DNA of 64,000 bases. Source: Camillea tinctor. Lineage: Eukaryota; Ascomycota; Sordariomycetes; Xylariales; Xylariaceae. How positions within the stretch are numbered: the stretch's first letter is position 1; every line of letters begins with the position of its first letter. The stretch lies in assembly GCA_022578605.1 (NCBI GenBank), contig MU394145.1, forward strand, positions 1 to 64,000. The letters are read 5' to 3'. This document shows, piece after piece, positions 45,678 to 58,798 of the stretch. Under the pieces are notes generated by a model that had not been told where the DNA came from, did no database searches, and saw only the letters and a program-made list of their open reading frames with translations. Made by a program: the position numbers and the translations under genes.

Positions 45678-47692
45678 CTACATGCCGACTAGATCTCTGC
45701 TAGACCGATGAGAAATTGATCGCGATCCCTTATCAGCACTCTCTGTTCCATCAGATTCATTCCGTGCATGTATCGAATTCCGTGTTTTGCCTATCGACGA
45801 TGTTCTTGGAGGCGTCAACACGGAATCTATCGCTTGAAAGAGTGATTCATCATCCACAGATTTGATACTCTTGTGATCTGATCCCGATACTGTTATGCCA
45901 GGGGTAGAATATTTCGAATCGTCTCTCATATCCTCAAGCGGAGTTTCTACCCTGCTTGGGCTACTTCGGCTAGTGGACAGAGGTTTGGGATACAAGGTAG
46001 CAACACTCTCATTTGAAGAACCCGCTAGAGCTGGTAGTCTCTCAAGAGTAGATGGGTAGAAAGCGGCTTGAAAATACCCTCGGTTATCAATAGAATCCGC
46101 CGGTGATATAATCTCTTCTGGAGTGGTGACCTCCGATAGACGGCTGCGTTGGGCTCTGCGCCTAGGTCCTGCTCTCTGGGATGGTCTAGTACTAGGGCTA
46201 GATACCCCTGATTGAGACATAGACGACGGTGAATTAAATGGGACCTTGGGAGGCACATAGGCAGCAGTAGATCCGGATACAGAGGTACCTGATGATGGAC
46301 TTGTGATACCGCTGGAAATCGGAGTTTGTGACAACGATGATTCTGACACTTTTGATTTCTTATCTCGATTTACTGTACCAGATAATCGATCGAGCTCCGC
46401 TGCAGCTATCATCATACCAGCCATGGCTAATGGGTTGATGTGACTTCCACCAGGTTGAAATAGCGAAGCATTCGACTCAGGAGTATTGTAAACCGGCTCC
46501 TCATCATCAGAAGAAGGCCAGATTTCTGCCGAGTCACGAGCTAGGAAACGACGCTCTTTCCTATCTGGAGGAGCTGGGAATTCAGAGCGGACTGAGTATG
46601 ACGAAGAGCTCGACCCCCGAAACCGTCGACCAAATGACCGGAATCGTCGCGTGATAGCGCGTTGGGAACGTTGACGGTAACGAAGTCGATATCGATCGAA
46701 TTCCGAATAGTCGGGTTGGGCCACCGGACGGCTACTTTCAGTCTAAACCGAGTTAATACAGAAATAACAGTGTTTAGATACGCTGTGCTTACAACTTGTC
46801 GCGATGCCCCAAGCCCGTCTAGTTGACGATGAAGATCGGGGCATGACTTCAGGGCATATTGACATTGGCTGATTGCACGAAGCCTATTATCTTGTGGCAC
46901 GATATCAGAACAGGACAAGTCGTCGCGGCTACAATCATCGATAGACTCCGATTGTGTCATCGCCGAAAAGGAGTCTACTATACGAGTATGGCGAGATAGG
47001 TCGGGTTGTGAAACTTCAGACACGTTGTGGATGCGACGAGGCTTTCTCTTGGGCCAACTCTTTTCCCAGTCGATAGATCCGGAAAGGTCTGACCTAAACT
47101 TCCGCGGGCGATTCGTTGATGAGCGTGACGGACTACCTAGTGCATCCGATAGCAAGAGTAGGGTCGTATCATCGTTAGAGCTATAGGGGCCATCAAAGCC
47201 ACTTCCTCGGTACCTAGATCTGTGTCGCTCCATATCTACTAGTCTGACTTGGGCGTTTCCAGGATCTAATTTATCTTGATGCATGCTGAGGGGCTGCTTT
47301 TGAAAGGTATCACATCCACCATCTTCTGTGGTAGCCGCCACATGATTCAGCCAAGTTGTTATCACGTTGTAGTCGAGGCTCTGTTTCTTGCAGGCCTCAG
47401 AACTCTCGGGGCAGTACAGCGATGGCTTGTTTTCTGCAAGGGCCCTATTTGACAGATCTTGGGGGGGCCTATGCGAGTGGCAATAGGTATATGCCCCATG
47501 GATTTCTGAGAGACTATCTTCGGAATCTCGACTATTTTCCTTTTGACGTTCTCGCGGGTCACGTAGCTTGATTCCAGGAGTGTAGCATCTATGAGAACTA
47601 TATTTTTCGGTGTTGCTGTATCCTTGGGGCTCGAAGTATAGGTTGGGGTCCTCGAGGATGGCAACAGAGCCTCCATAGCCCGAAAAAGGCAT
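45678..47692 (-). CDS. Large Ser-rich hypothetical protein
   Basis: Exons (minus strand) are 47692-46793 and 46742-45678, joined by a 50-nt phase-0 intron (GTAAGC...TTTAG), giving 654 aa. The start is MPFSGYGGS at 47692, the first ATG in a frame that stays open further upstream. The first half is hydrophilic with basic KRKPRR and Ser/Asp-rich stretches. The second half begins with a strongly basic YRLRYRQRSQRAITRRFRSFGRRFRGSSSSS-type region, a possible membrane-surface or nuclear signal, and continues with SP/TP-rich low complexity. A short helix, INPLAMAGMMIAAAELDRL, is the only hydrophobic patch. Probably mostly disordered and phosphorylated; family unknown. Divergent from the glutaryl-CoA dehydrogenase gene. 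Confidence 0.75.
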
Positions 47693-48532
47693 CAAGAAGT
47701 CTAAGGCAGAAAAAGAGAGCGGAACGGGCACGGTGGGAACTGGAAAAGAAAGAAATAAAGATACGCTTCCATTAGGTGATGATGGAGAACATAGATATGT
47801 CTTTAGGAGGAGAGGAGCGGTAGGAAGAAATACGAGGGGGGCGGCAGGAGGCCGGAGTATGTTTAGGAAAAGAATATCAATCAATTGATACTTTGAAGGT
47901 TCAAAGAACCGGCTTATAACGCCAACCTAGGTGACATAATACTAACCAGCTTGGGCTCATTGAAGAAGTTGAAACCTCCCTGTGAACCAGTACTAGGTAA
48001 TCACACACCGGACCTATCCTCGCCTAATGTGAGTTTATACTATGAATGCAGTTGCAACCATTGATACCTGACAGTAATGAATCATTTTCTTTACTATGCA
48101 TAGAAGAAGGAACTAGGTTATATACGTTGACCACTTCTCTTATAGTTGACCTAGAAGCCTATTATTTTAATTCATTTTGATTTCCTATCTTGGACGAGAC
48201 TTATATAAGGAAAGCTGCAGGTAACACTAATGGCGACTAACCGCTATATACATATACGCTTTATGGGATTACTTAGGTGGGCTGAACTGGCTAAGATGTC
48301 TCTATAGATCGACCTCATGGTTGGATAGCGTCAACTTACCTAATACATCTCAAAAGTCCCACCTTTGAACTAACTAACCCACCTCTTATAATTGACAAGC
48401 GTCACAATGGAGTCTTAGTCCGAGGCCAACTCCAACTCTCTTATTAGTCCTTCTTCTTTCTCTCCACCCCACGTACTCACTCTGAGTCGGACTTAATCAT
48501 ATTCAATTAAGAAAGCGTATATGTGAAAAGAC
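47693..48532. promoter_or_regulatory. Bidirectional promoter region (Ser-rich gene / glutaryl-CoA dehydrogenase)
   Basis: Non-coding sequence of 840 bases between divergent starts. The last 100 bases before the dehydrogenase ATG are CT-rich (TTCTTCTTTCTCTCC), typical of a fungal core promoter. Confidence 0.45.
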
Positions 48533-50146
48533 ATGCTCTCACCATCAATGGCAATCTCACGGCTTGCACCGTGTCTGCGGCCGGCCTGGCGTGCTACTAC
48601 TCAGCTGAAGTTCCACCCGAAACAGACCTCGGTTAATGTTATTAGGAGTTATGCTTCTTCTACATCTGCCCCTGTCTTCAACTGGGAAGACCCCCTATTA
48701 AGCTCAAGCCTTCTGACAGAAGACGAGCTTGCTATCTCAGATGCAGCAGAGAAATACTGCCAAGATCAACTGTTACCGCGGGTCCTGCGTGAGTTGTTGA
48801 TTTCATCCTACTCCCTAGTCTAAATCCTAACTGTACTCCCCTTTAAACGTAGCGTGTTATAACTAATATGCTACCGTTGGCCGACTACCTAACAACTTTC
48901 CGTCTATAAGCCAGTATTCTGAATATCATTTCCTTGACTCGTGCAAGTGTTAACCAAGACTAAACTAGAGGCTTACCGTGATGAAACCTATGATCCTACC
49001 ATCCTCCATGAGATGGGAACGCTAGGCCTCCTCGGTGCAAACCTTACTGGGTATGGCTGCGCCGGCGTCTCAACCGTGGCCGCGGGTTTGATCACCCGCG
49101 CCGTCGAGCGAGTTGATAGCGGCTACCGCTCGGGAATGTCCGTGCAGTCGTCGCTTGTGATGGGCGGCATCTACGAGTTCGGCACCGCCGAGCAGAAAGA
49201 CAAATTCCTACCTGGTATGGCGAAGGGCAAGATTCTCGGCGCCTTCGGTCTCACCGAGCCAAACCACGGCAGCGACCCCGGGTCCCTCGAGACCACCGCA
49301 CGCGCTCATCCGACTAAGAAGGGTTACCTGCTGCTTAGCGGCTCTAAGACCTGGATCACCAACTCGCCTATTGCCGACGTGCTCCTCGTGTGGGCGCGAC
49401 TGCGCGAAACCGGCAAGATCCGCGGGTTCTTGGTCGAGCGGTCTGTCTGCCCGCCGGGCACCCTCGCCACGCCCCCGATCAAGAACAAGAACGGCCTGCG
49501 CGCAAGCATCACCGGTATGATCCAACTAGACGACTGTCCCGTACCCGAGGCCAACATGTTCCCGGACGTCGAAGGTCTCCGGGGCCCCTTTTCGTGCCTG
49601 AACAGCGCGCGGTACGGCATCGCGCTGGGCACGATGGGCGCGCTGGAGGACTGCATCGCGAGAGCGCGCACGTACGCCCTCGAGCGCCGTCAGTTCCGCG
49701 ACAACCCCCTCGCCCGGTACCAGCTCGTCCAGAAGAAGCTCGCCGACGCCGCCACCGACGCCGCGTACGGCACCCTGGCCGCGATCCAGGTCGGCCGGCT
49801 CAAGGATGCCGGGCAGGCGACGCCCGAGATGATCAGCATGATCAAGCGGCAGAACTGCGACCGCGCGCTGGTGAACGCGCGGGTTTTGCAGGAGATATTC
49901 GGCGGCAATGCGGTGAGCGATGAGTACGGCATCGGGAGGCATGTGGCGAACCTGTTTGTGACGCAGACCTATGAGGGGCAAAGTGATATCCACAGTAAGT
50001 TCACATTCTGCCAGCCAGCAGTTCCACGCATCTTTGATACACTCATAGCATATTTTGATTTTCTTTTTTTTCTTTATGATGCTAACGGTAATGCGATAGG
50101 TCTTATCCTCGGGAGGGCCATAACCGGGATCCAAGCTTTTGTATGA
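48533..50146 (+). CDS. gcdh: Glutaryl-CoA dehydrogenase, mitochondrial
   Basis: FAD enzyme converting glutaryl-CoA to crotonyl-CoA in lysine and tryptophan breakdown. Exons are 48533-48788, 48969-49994 and 50100-50146, giving 442 aa. Splicing restores [15 protein letters not shown] and [20 protein letters not shown], the family C-terminus. The first 45 residues are Arg/Ser-rich and amphipathic, a mitochondrial presequence. Seen: [15 protein letters not shown] (flavin region), [33 protein letters not shown], and the catalytic base Glu in TYEG (E421). Length and motifs match human GCDH. Intron 1 is unusually long for this window (180 nt) but contains no open exon. Local GC content rises steeply within exon 2. 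Confidence 0.93.
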
Positions 50147-50427
50147 GTCTTTCCCTCCTCCACCGCAAGTTAGCTTTCCTTTGAAAATTTGGACACACTC
50201 CAGAAGCGCTTTGAATCCGTGCTCAACATTGGCCAATGCTCAGTATTTACATGGTTGGAAACATGCGAGATGTTATGATTGATGCTCCTCGGTAAAGTAT
50301 TTCAAAAAAAAAAAAAAAAAACAATAAGCACCTATTTACAGTAATGATATAGGTCTTGACTGATGGTAGAAAAAAAAACAAGGGTATTCTTTAATTATAT
50401 ATTATCGTGGTCTCGTATTTGTCCTGT

Positions 50428-51435
50428 TCAGCTCTCAAGCTCGCGCATTATCGGCTCGTTCGAAAGCTCGCGAGGATCACCTTTATTGATCGGCGGCTGG
50501 TGTAATGCTGAATTATGGTACATGTTATGCTGTGAATCGTCTGCGTACCAACTCTGTGATTGGTATTGGTCTGGTGTCAGGCTTATATAATTCGGAGACG
50601 ATGAAGCGTAGTTGCTTCCGTCCGGCAGTGCTGCTGCCCCTGTTGCTTTCCCCGTCGAAGCCATGGCTGCCTCCGCTGCTGCCTTCTTTCTGACCTGGAA
50701 TCCGAGGAAACTCATTGCTGCTATAAGAGCCAAACCTAGGGGCAAGCCTACTCCCAGGCCGATGGCAAGTTGTCGCGTGCTGTCATCTGATGAAGTGGCG
50801 GGGCAATCCGAAGCGGTTGCGCTGGCGGCTGACTGGCCCGTGGACGTGGAACCGGATGAACTTGAACTTGAACTTGTCGAAGCCGTATATCTCGCCACGG
50901 GAGGTTGGATTCCGGTTATTTCAGCAATAGGGAAGAAGTAGTCTGAAGTATCGCAGCAGGTCTCGTCCTTCGTTCCACAGCACCATGAACGATCAGAACA
51001 CTGCCAAGGAAACATATAACCGTTGGGATCGTCTAAGAAATGAGGTTAACATCATTGGTTCTCACTCTACGAATTAGTTCTCAGGATCTGCTTAATAGTA
51101 CCTGACTTGTCAGTGCAATAGTTGTTGCAAGGCCCCGACCAGTTTGGATCTGTGCACCCTTCCTGGCTGATTATAAGTCGATTACCATCACCACCATTCT
51201 GTATCATGCAAAGCCCATTCGACAGACAGTAGTCATCCTGGCTACAGCAAGCCGAGACCTCAGCGTTTGCATCGCACGGTACCCAAGGGGCTACGGGGGA
51301 TGACGAGTTTGCCTCCCAGAGCTGCCCATTGTTTTTATAGCAACTCTTGGCGGCGGTGACAGTGCCAATGAACGGAGTGCTCACCAGCATAAGCAGGATG
51401 GCAATATCACGGATACCCGCGTGATCGATCATCAT
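50428..51435 (-). CDS. Cys-rich type I membrane protein, surface sensor-like
   Basis: Exons (minus strand) are 51435-51102 and 51032-50428, giving 312 aa. The start MMIDHAGIRD is chosen because it places a signal peptide at about 1-29 (IAILLMLVSTPFIGTVTAA). The ectodomain has 14 cysteines in the common fungal pattern SACCSQDDYCLSNGLC ... EGCTDPNW...C..YC ... WQCSDRSWCCG...CC. A Ser/Thr-rich stalk (STSSSSSSSGSTSTG) follows, then one transmembrane helix (QLAIGLGVGLPLGLALIAAMSFLGF) and a cytoplasmic tail of about 90 residues rich in Tyr/Ser/Asn. The layout resembles Mid2/Wsc-type wall sensors, but this family is uncharacterised. If a wall sensor, it would feed the pathway of BCK1 in the same window; that link is speculative. 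Confidence 0.85.
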
Positions 51436-54362
51436 CGTTGCAAGATCGACCCGCGCGACATCCAAACAGCGAGAGGAGAAGGAAAAGAATGATCAGGCAA
51501 AAAGTGTGAGAAGATAGAGAAAAGGAGAAAGAGGGAAAAAAAACAAGAGCAGAACGGAGCGAAACTATCGTCTGCTTAGATAATGGGAATATCTCTTGCT
51601 ATATACGACTTAGTCCGGCAGTTCATACGCATCTCAGCGCTGACAAAAAGGGAAATTTGATGACCGTAACCTAGATGATGCCCAGTCCTTTTCCTTGCCC
51701 GCCTCATAAGTTCACTTGCACTCCTCGCTGTTTTGAGACACCTGTGCCGTAGCTGTGCCGCAGCCGCTAGATAGACTGCGCGATCCCACGCCCCAAGAAT
51801 CACATTTAGCGGATGTGAAAAGCCTACCGCCCATCCCTGCGGGTATTGGTGGAGTCTCCCTGGCCTGTGCGAGACAGAATAAGACAAAAGAGAGAGGTCA
51901 CAACCTCCTAAGACCAGGTTTTCTTTGAGATTGTGAACCTGGTAGGAGGTAACTAGTAAGTAGTATTGAGATGCTTTTGAAGTGTCGTTCTTGCCGTAGG
52001 GCTATGTTAGAGTCGTCTAGATGATTATAGAATTATATTATGTAGGTAACCTACCTATCTTAGTCTTTTCTGTTTGGGGTTACTTGAGCCGCGCAGCCGC
52101 GTTCCCCCTTTCTTGTCTTAACGGCTTGTTTTAGTCTAATTAGGTACCTATACCGGGGAATTTCAACTGTTTGACAAGGGCGAGAGCTGATATGTGAAAG
52201 CTGGGAAAGATACACCAGATGCAACTAGATAGTATTGTTTCTCTCTTGCCTTCTCCATCTAGGTGGATGTTCCTAACTTATAGGTGTATTGTCAGTGTAG
52301 GAAGTAGTGGATGTTGATACTGCTTAGGGGGGAAGTCTCATCGGGTTATGAACAAGAAGAATGCCTTGCCGCCTTGGTATTAATTCAACGGTTGACCGCT
52401 AGGTGGGCAAACAGATTAGGTACGCTACATACCGCAATCGTCAGTCCTCTTTGGAGAACAAAGACGGTAAAGAGATATTGACGGTATTGTCGGTAGATGG
52501 GTGAGTGGGCGGGTGAAGCTTTTTATTATTTGTTCTTTGTAGTTGGTGCGGATGTTGTAGTAAAGCCCACATCGTTCAGAAGATCGTTTCCTCGGCAGGG
52601 AAAGAGAGAGTATACCGTAGGCCCTCCTCCCCGACTTGGCGATCGTCATCTTTGGTTACATAGGGCGGCCCCGTAGACCAAGCTGTCAAAGGCGGGTTGA
52701 TCTATGGGTACGGGAAGACTTGGCTTCGTGATATACGGCCTATGGCATGTTGATAGAACCAAGTAACCTTAGCAGCTTAAGTATATTTATAATAGGAGGT
52801 GGAAGTCAATGTACTGGGTCATTACCTATCAGAAGAATGCATTATTTTAGTAGACTAGAAAAAAGGAAGCTGCTTTTATACAAAGAGGGTAACTAGTCAA
52901 ATTATCGAGGTTTACAAGTTACTTAATTTCATCTAATTTATAGAACTTGTTTGTATAAGTCTGGTCTTGATATTCGATATATGTACTACCTAATGTAGTT
53001 ATGTTGTAACCTCACGGATTCGATAGTGATGAGGTAATCGGGAAAAGAATTAGATGAATTGTCTAAAAATATCTATCCATCTTATGTACTCAATTTAAGA
53101 AGATGATGGTTTATTGCTAATGCATGACTCGTGTGGGAATCCTCGTTGAGGTCATTCCCTACGGGTGGCAGATTGACCTGTCAAAACCGGCTACAGCTGC
53201 CCAAACTAGGTATGATGCATTGCATAAAAACTGCAAAAGAGTTAGCAGTTGGGTTGTAGATAGGAAATATCCATAGATGAATGGATGGATATTTATGTTG
53301 TGGTTGGTGACTCCTAACGTCTTATTGGATCAAACTATTTTCAGGTCGTGAATCAGGCGCTTGTTGATCCAGCACCAGTCTGAGCCTGAGAGCAACGGAG
53401 CCCTATTGGCCGAACTACTCATCACGTAGGCCAAGCTTTTTTTAGTGATTATGCAGCTGTGTTACACTACCAAATGTACATAGTACTATGCACATTCTAA
53501 GGTATGGGTTATGTACCTATGTATCTAGCCATATCCCGGCTTTGTTATCATGGAAGATACTATCTCATGGTACCTCAGCATCCCCTAGCAGCCTAGAAAG
53601 GCATGTACCTTACCAGGATGTAGCTCAGTAAAATAGGCACTATCCAAAACTACTATGTATGGAATACCTAGGTATACTTCGATACCTGATATTCATGTTG
53701 GAAGACTAAGAACGGGTAAGGTACCTGCTGATATGCGATGTAGCCACAATTACGGGGTTTCTATCTGTGGCTGTGACTATACATGCACTACCAAACTCAA
53801 AAGCCAGGCCTAACCCAACGGCTGTTGTTTTTTTTTTAGCCCTAGTGTAACTTTGTACACTGCCTGGCCTAGAGTAAAAACCTGACAGTGCCAGAGTGGG
53901 TCCACTCGTCTTCCCGACCTGGCCCGTGCTCAAGGTTTTCTTCCGCTTCCCCCCTGGTTCTATTTTCCATCCATTCCGTCACCCAAAGAAAACCAACACT
54001 TTCATTCTCTGCCTGACTCTCTTTCTCCCCACTAACGCATTTATTTCACCATCAGGAATCATCCAAAAAACAACGTTCACCCAACATCATCAGTTGTCTA
54101 CTCCCGCCAAAACAAAACCACACTATCTTGCCTAATAAACCCATCCACTCCTACCAAGGTATGTGTAATCTACTTCATTTTTATTGCCCGCCCTTACCAA
54201 TCCTTCCTCTCCCTTGCCTCCAGATACCATCTTTTTCTGTTGCATTCTATTGCTGACCGCCGATATAAATAGCCGCGTTCTCCTCATCGACACGAGAGAC
54301 ACCCAGCCTCATACCCAGACTACCTCATCACCACTTTCCCATCGCATTCCTCACCACATACC
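51436..54362. other. Long intergenic; no gene seen
   Basis: About 2.9 kb, A/T-rich, containing TACCTAGGTA words (for example 53665-53674) and no supported frame. A lone TGTAGCTCAGT near 53619 recalls a tRNA A box, but no stems form around it. From 53890 on it is C-rich promoter and leader sequence of the ubiquitin-conjugating enzyme gene. Confidence 0.5.
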
Positions 54363-55439
<1,077 letters not shown>

Positions 55440-58400
55440 GATACGAAACGGACTTGCAGGATAGGCAAGGGATGCACGGGTGATTAGACAGTAGTGCTTG
55501 GGAAGGGTAGCGCACGTTCTCTTCCCATGTAGACAATATGACCTGAATTTGCTGGGCGTCTTCGTCGTTGATTCACCATCATTACGGTTAGGGGTTCTCG
55601 TTCCATCACCAAAAAAATTATTACAAAGAAGCCCGCCTATGATAATAAAAGGCTGGGTAAAGAATGGCCAAAGGACAGTGAGAACGGGATTGCGAGAGAA
55701 ATACACACAAGGGGGGTTTGGCGATGAATGGTCTGGAAAGGGTTTAGGGGCTTTGCCTTGAACCCATCGTCGACATCAGCTCGTCATGCCCCTACAGCTG
55801 TTCTCCTGGATCTACTTAATATACACTTGTTCCCTTAACGTTATTATCGTTGAATTCATATTAATATGAGGTTGCTACTGCTATTGCGGGTGATATTCAA
55901 TGTACATGATGAATGTGAAAATACCGTTTTATAAAAAGTGACACATTTTGTATTTTCTTCGTGTTCACGTAAACCTTAGGGATAAGGTTCACCGAATGCT
56001 AATTTAGAGAGACATTTCCCACTCAACCATTTAGGTTATGGGCGTGTTTTTCCTCTTCTCGTATCTAAGGGTTAGGTAATCAGATATTGCGGTATCATGA
56101 TATGTAGTAGCAGAGTATATGCTGAAGAAATTGCGCGAAACGTGGATGGGAACAGGATCGACCTAGCTGAGTGGTCCTCGTGGAAATAAATCGACCCTTA
56201 TCAAAGCACGTAAAGCCATGAACATACCTAGGTAGCGAGTCGGAACAAATATGAGAATCTTCGATAGAACGTTTAAATAATGAAACAGGCAACTCTCTCA
56301 TGGATATATACTCCAGTGTACAAACCTACATTTCACCTAGGCTGGTTAGACCCGGGCCGTTTTCAACGGCACAACCCGGCATATCTACTCCATCTTCGCA
56401 ATCTAGTATAGTATGGGCATGGTACTCGATACTGTTTGGTCATGACCGGCAACTTGAGACGAGTAGGAACACAACTTTTTGAAGTTTCGCATAGGATTAC
56501 GAATTCACATGTTTTAGCTTAAAGATAAGGCGTCATATGTCTTCCTTGAGTATGTAGTGTTTGGTTGGTATGCAGTCCCTGGCTCGTGTGAAGGGAGAAG
56601 GCCCAAGGGGGGGTCACTTTTTATGTCTCTATATTGCTAACCTAGTAGATAGAATCGACCGTTAAACATCCTAAACATTCTTTAAAAATATTAAAAGGTA
56701 CGATTCCTTCTAGAAACCTTACGATAAACGTGTGGTATAATATAGTGAACTTACACACACTTAGATACATAGGTACCTGAGTACTAGGTAAACTAACACT
56801 TTTATACCTAAGAAAGAGGAGGAGGGGGAAGCATCGTTAGTAATCCATACATATGGATGGCGCTTATCATCCCGCGACAAGGCCTTAAGTGTGTCAAGAG
56901 AGACCCCAGGCGAAACAGGCTGTAACAATGGGCGCCAGGGATTGGCTGGGCTAAGATTGAAAGAAACCAATGAGAGCCCGTATAAGCCAGACTAAACTTT
57001 AGGGACCCCTTCAGACCCCACTTACGCCTCAAACACGCCTGAACCAGAAACCATCTAACACCATTCAATTTTCTTCTTCTCGTTGTTTTCTCTCTCTCTC
57101 TCTCCCACTTCATCTTACAAACCCAGACCTCAGACCCAAGCCCGCACTGGTACGCGCGCGCGCACGTCAGCCTCTTTTGTCTAGTGATATTGGGGATTGA
57201 AACTCCTCACAAGCTGCGGGCCGCACGATCTTTAATATACGATGCTGTTTAACACTACAACATGAAGAATCGAGTGGTGCCATAACCCACATTTCTATCC
57301 TTGCATCGATCTGAGCCTCAGACAGGAATAGCCCCAGGACTGTTACCAAAAAAGCCGAAATACCTAGTCTAGTGTAGCATGCCATCTCGTCTTTTTCGTA
57401 AATGAAGCCAAGAAAGGAAAAAGAAGAAAAGAAAACTGAACGGAAAACCGAACAGAAAGACATTATCTCAGATGCCCAGTCTGGCGTCCACCGGTTTCAT
57501 GAGCAACAAAATCAGCTAGGTTAAGAAGTCAAGTGACCGTCTAGGTGAGGTATCTCAAGTTACTGGAAATCCGGATGGCCGTATAGCCCACATCGCTTCC
57601 CGCTTTACGAAGTGGGAGGTGGATGTCATAACATGGGCGTCCAATATAACATTACCTTACACCAGGACCAGTGTCTTGGCCATCTGTTGAGCCTCCAATG
57701 AGCCCACGCTGCCTATGTGAGGCTATTACCGCCTTGGGACCAGATCAAGCATTCTTATTTGTTTCGAGACATGCCGAAATCCTTACTGCTGTTCTCGCGC
57801 AGGCTCTCGCGCCGAATTGTCCACGAGCTGTGACCCCGGTAGCATCGAATATGGATGCAGCATGTCCCTGGGCATGCAAAGCTCTGACGTCGCAATCCCC
57901 CTGGAGGCCCCCCTGGCTCCTTCGCGACACCACCCTTGTCTAATGTCCCGTCTACTCAACTAGAATTCTCGCATTGGTATCAAGCATCAGCATATCCAAT
58001 CTCCGTCGCAGGTCACTGGTACCAAGGCACATCCTTTTTCGGTGCCGTAGCCCGGTTGTCCTGACCATTCCGGCTGGGCTTCATAGTTTTCTAGCCCATA
58101 TCTGTCTATACCTCCTCCTTTCCCCCCTTCCCATCCTACCTATTCACATACAACAATAGCTTCCAGGGCACGCAAGCCTTCCCCCCTAAATAATTGACGT
58201 GCTTTTTGTAGCCACCCGGCGCAGGCGCTATACCCAGGTATGATCTTCCAGAAAATGGCCTGATGTTTCTTGACCTTGGCGTTCATCAATATCATCTATC
58301 CCCTTCCCGCCTCTTGCATGAGATCTTCGGTACCCATCCCTTCCGTCTTTCCTCCTCCCTCTATACTACAGACTTGTGCAGGTCCTCTCATTCTCTCCCT

Positions 58401-58798
58401 CCCCTTTCACTCCGTCGTTAGTGCGCTGTGCGATTCGTGCGTTGGCTAACCGGCCGTAGTTGCTTTGTTGCGTTTTGTTGCGCTTCACTCCAACGTTTTC
58501 GTTCTTTGAATCATCATCAACCTTTTCGGGGGGAGAAGTGGGAGTTTCCTGTTCTATTCGTTTCTGCAACTCTCATTTGATGGCTACACGCCCATTCAGC
58601 AGGCTCTGAATCGATTTTTATTTCTACTTTTAAAGCAAAATAGTCCGGGAGACAACATTTCAAGATCATAATCGGTATAAGAAAAAAATTAATTACAGGG
58701 TGGAATCGACGCCATTCGGCTTGGACTATTCGGGGTGGGCGGTCTAAAAGATATTTCGAACCCATCGTCTACGAGGACGCGAAGAGTCAATTAACAGG
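55440..58798. other. Long intergenic and NoxA upstream region; no gene seen
   Basis: About 3.4 kb. A minus-strand frame at 57167-57463 could encode a small hydrophobic-start peptide but lacks other support. Holds TACCTAGGTA words (56225-56234), a CTCTCTCTCT tract (57088-57105) and GCGCGCGC near 57155. The last 800 bases, pyrimidine-rich in places, probably include a long NoxA leader. Confidence 0.45.

Noticed and set aside
47356..47676. Frames opposite and overlapping the Ser-rich gene
   Set aside because: Shadows of the 654-aa gene; the spliced minus-strand model explains the region.
51576..51887. Minus-strand frame of 103 codons upstream of the Cys-rich membrane protein
   Set aside because: No domain, no signal, ordinary composition; likely chance.
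53619..53690. tRNA-like A box TGTAGCTCAGT and a downstream TTCGATACC
   Set aside because: No acceptor, D, anticodon or T stem can be formed around them.
57167..57463. Minus-strand frame that could be a small secreted peptide (start MACYTRLG, hydrophobic segment)
   Set aside because: Only three cysteines, no recognisable family, and a donor-like GTGAGG inside; too weak to call.
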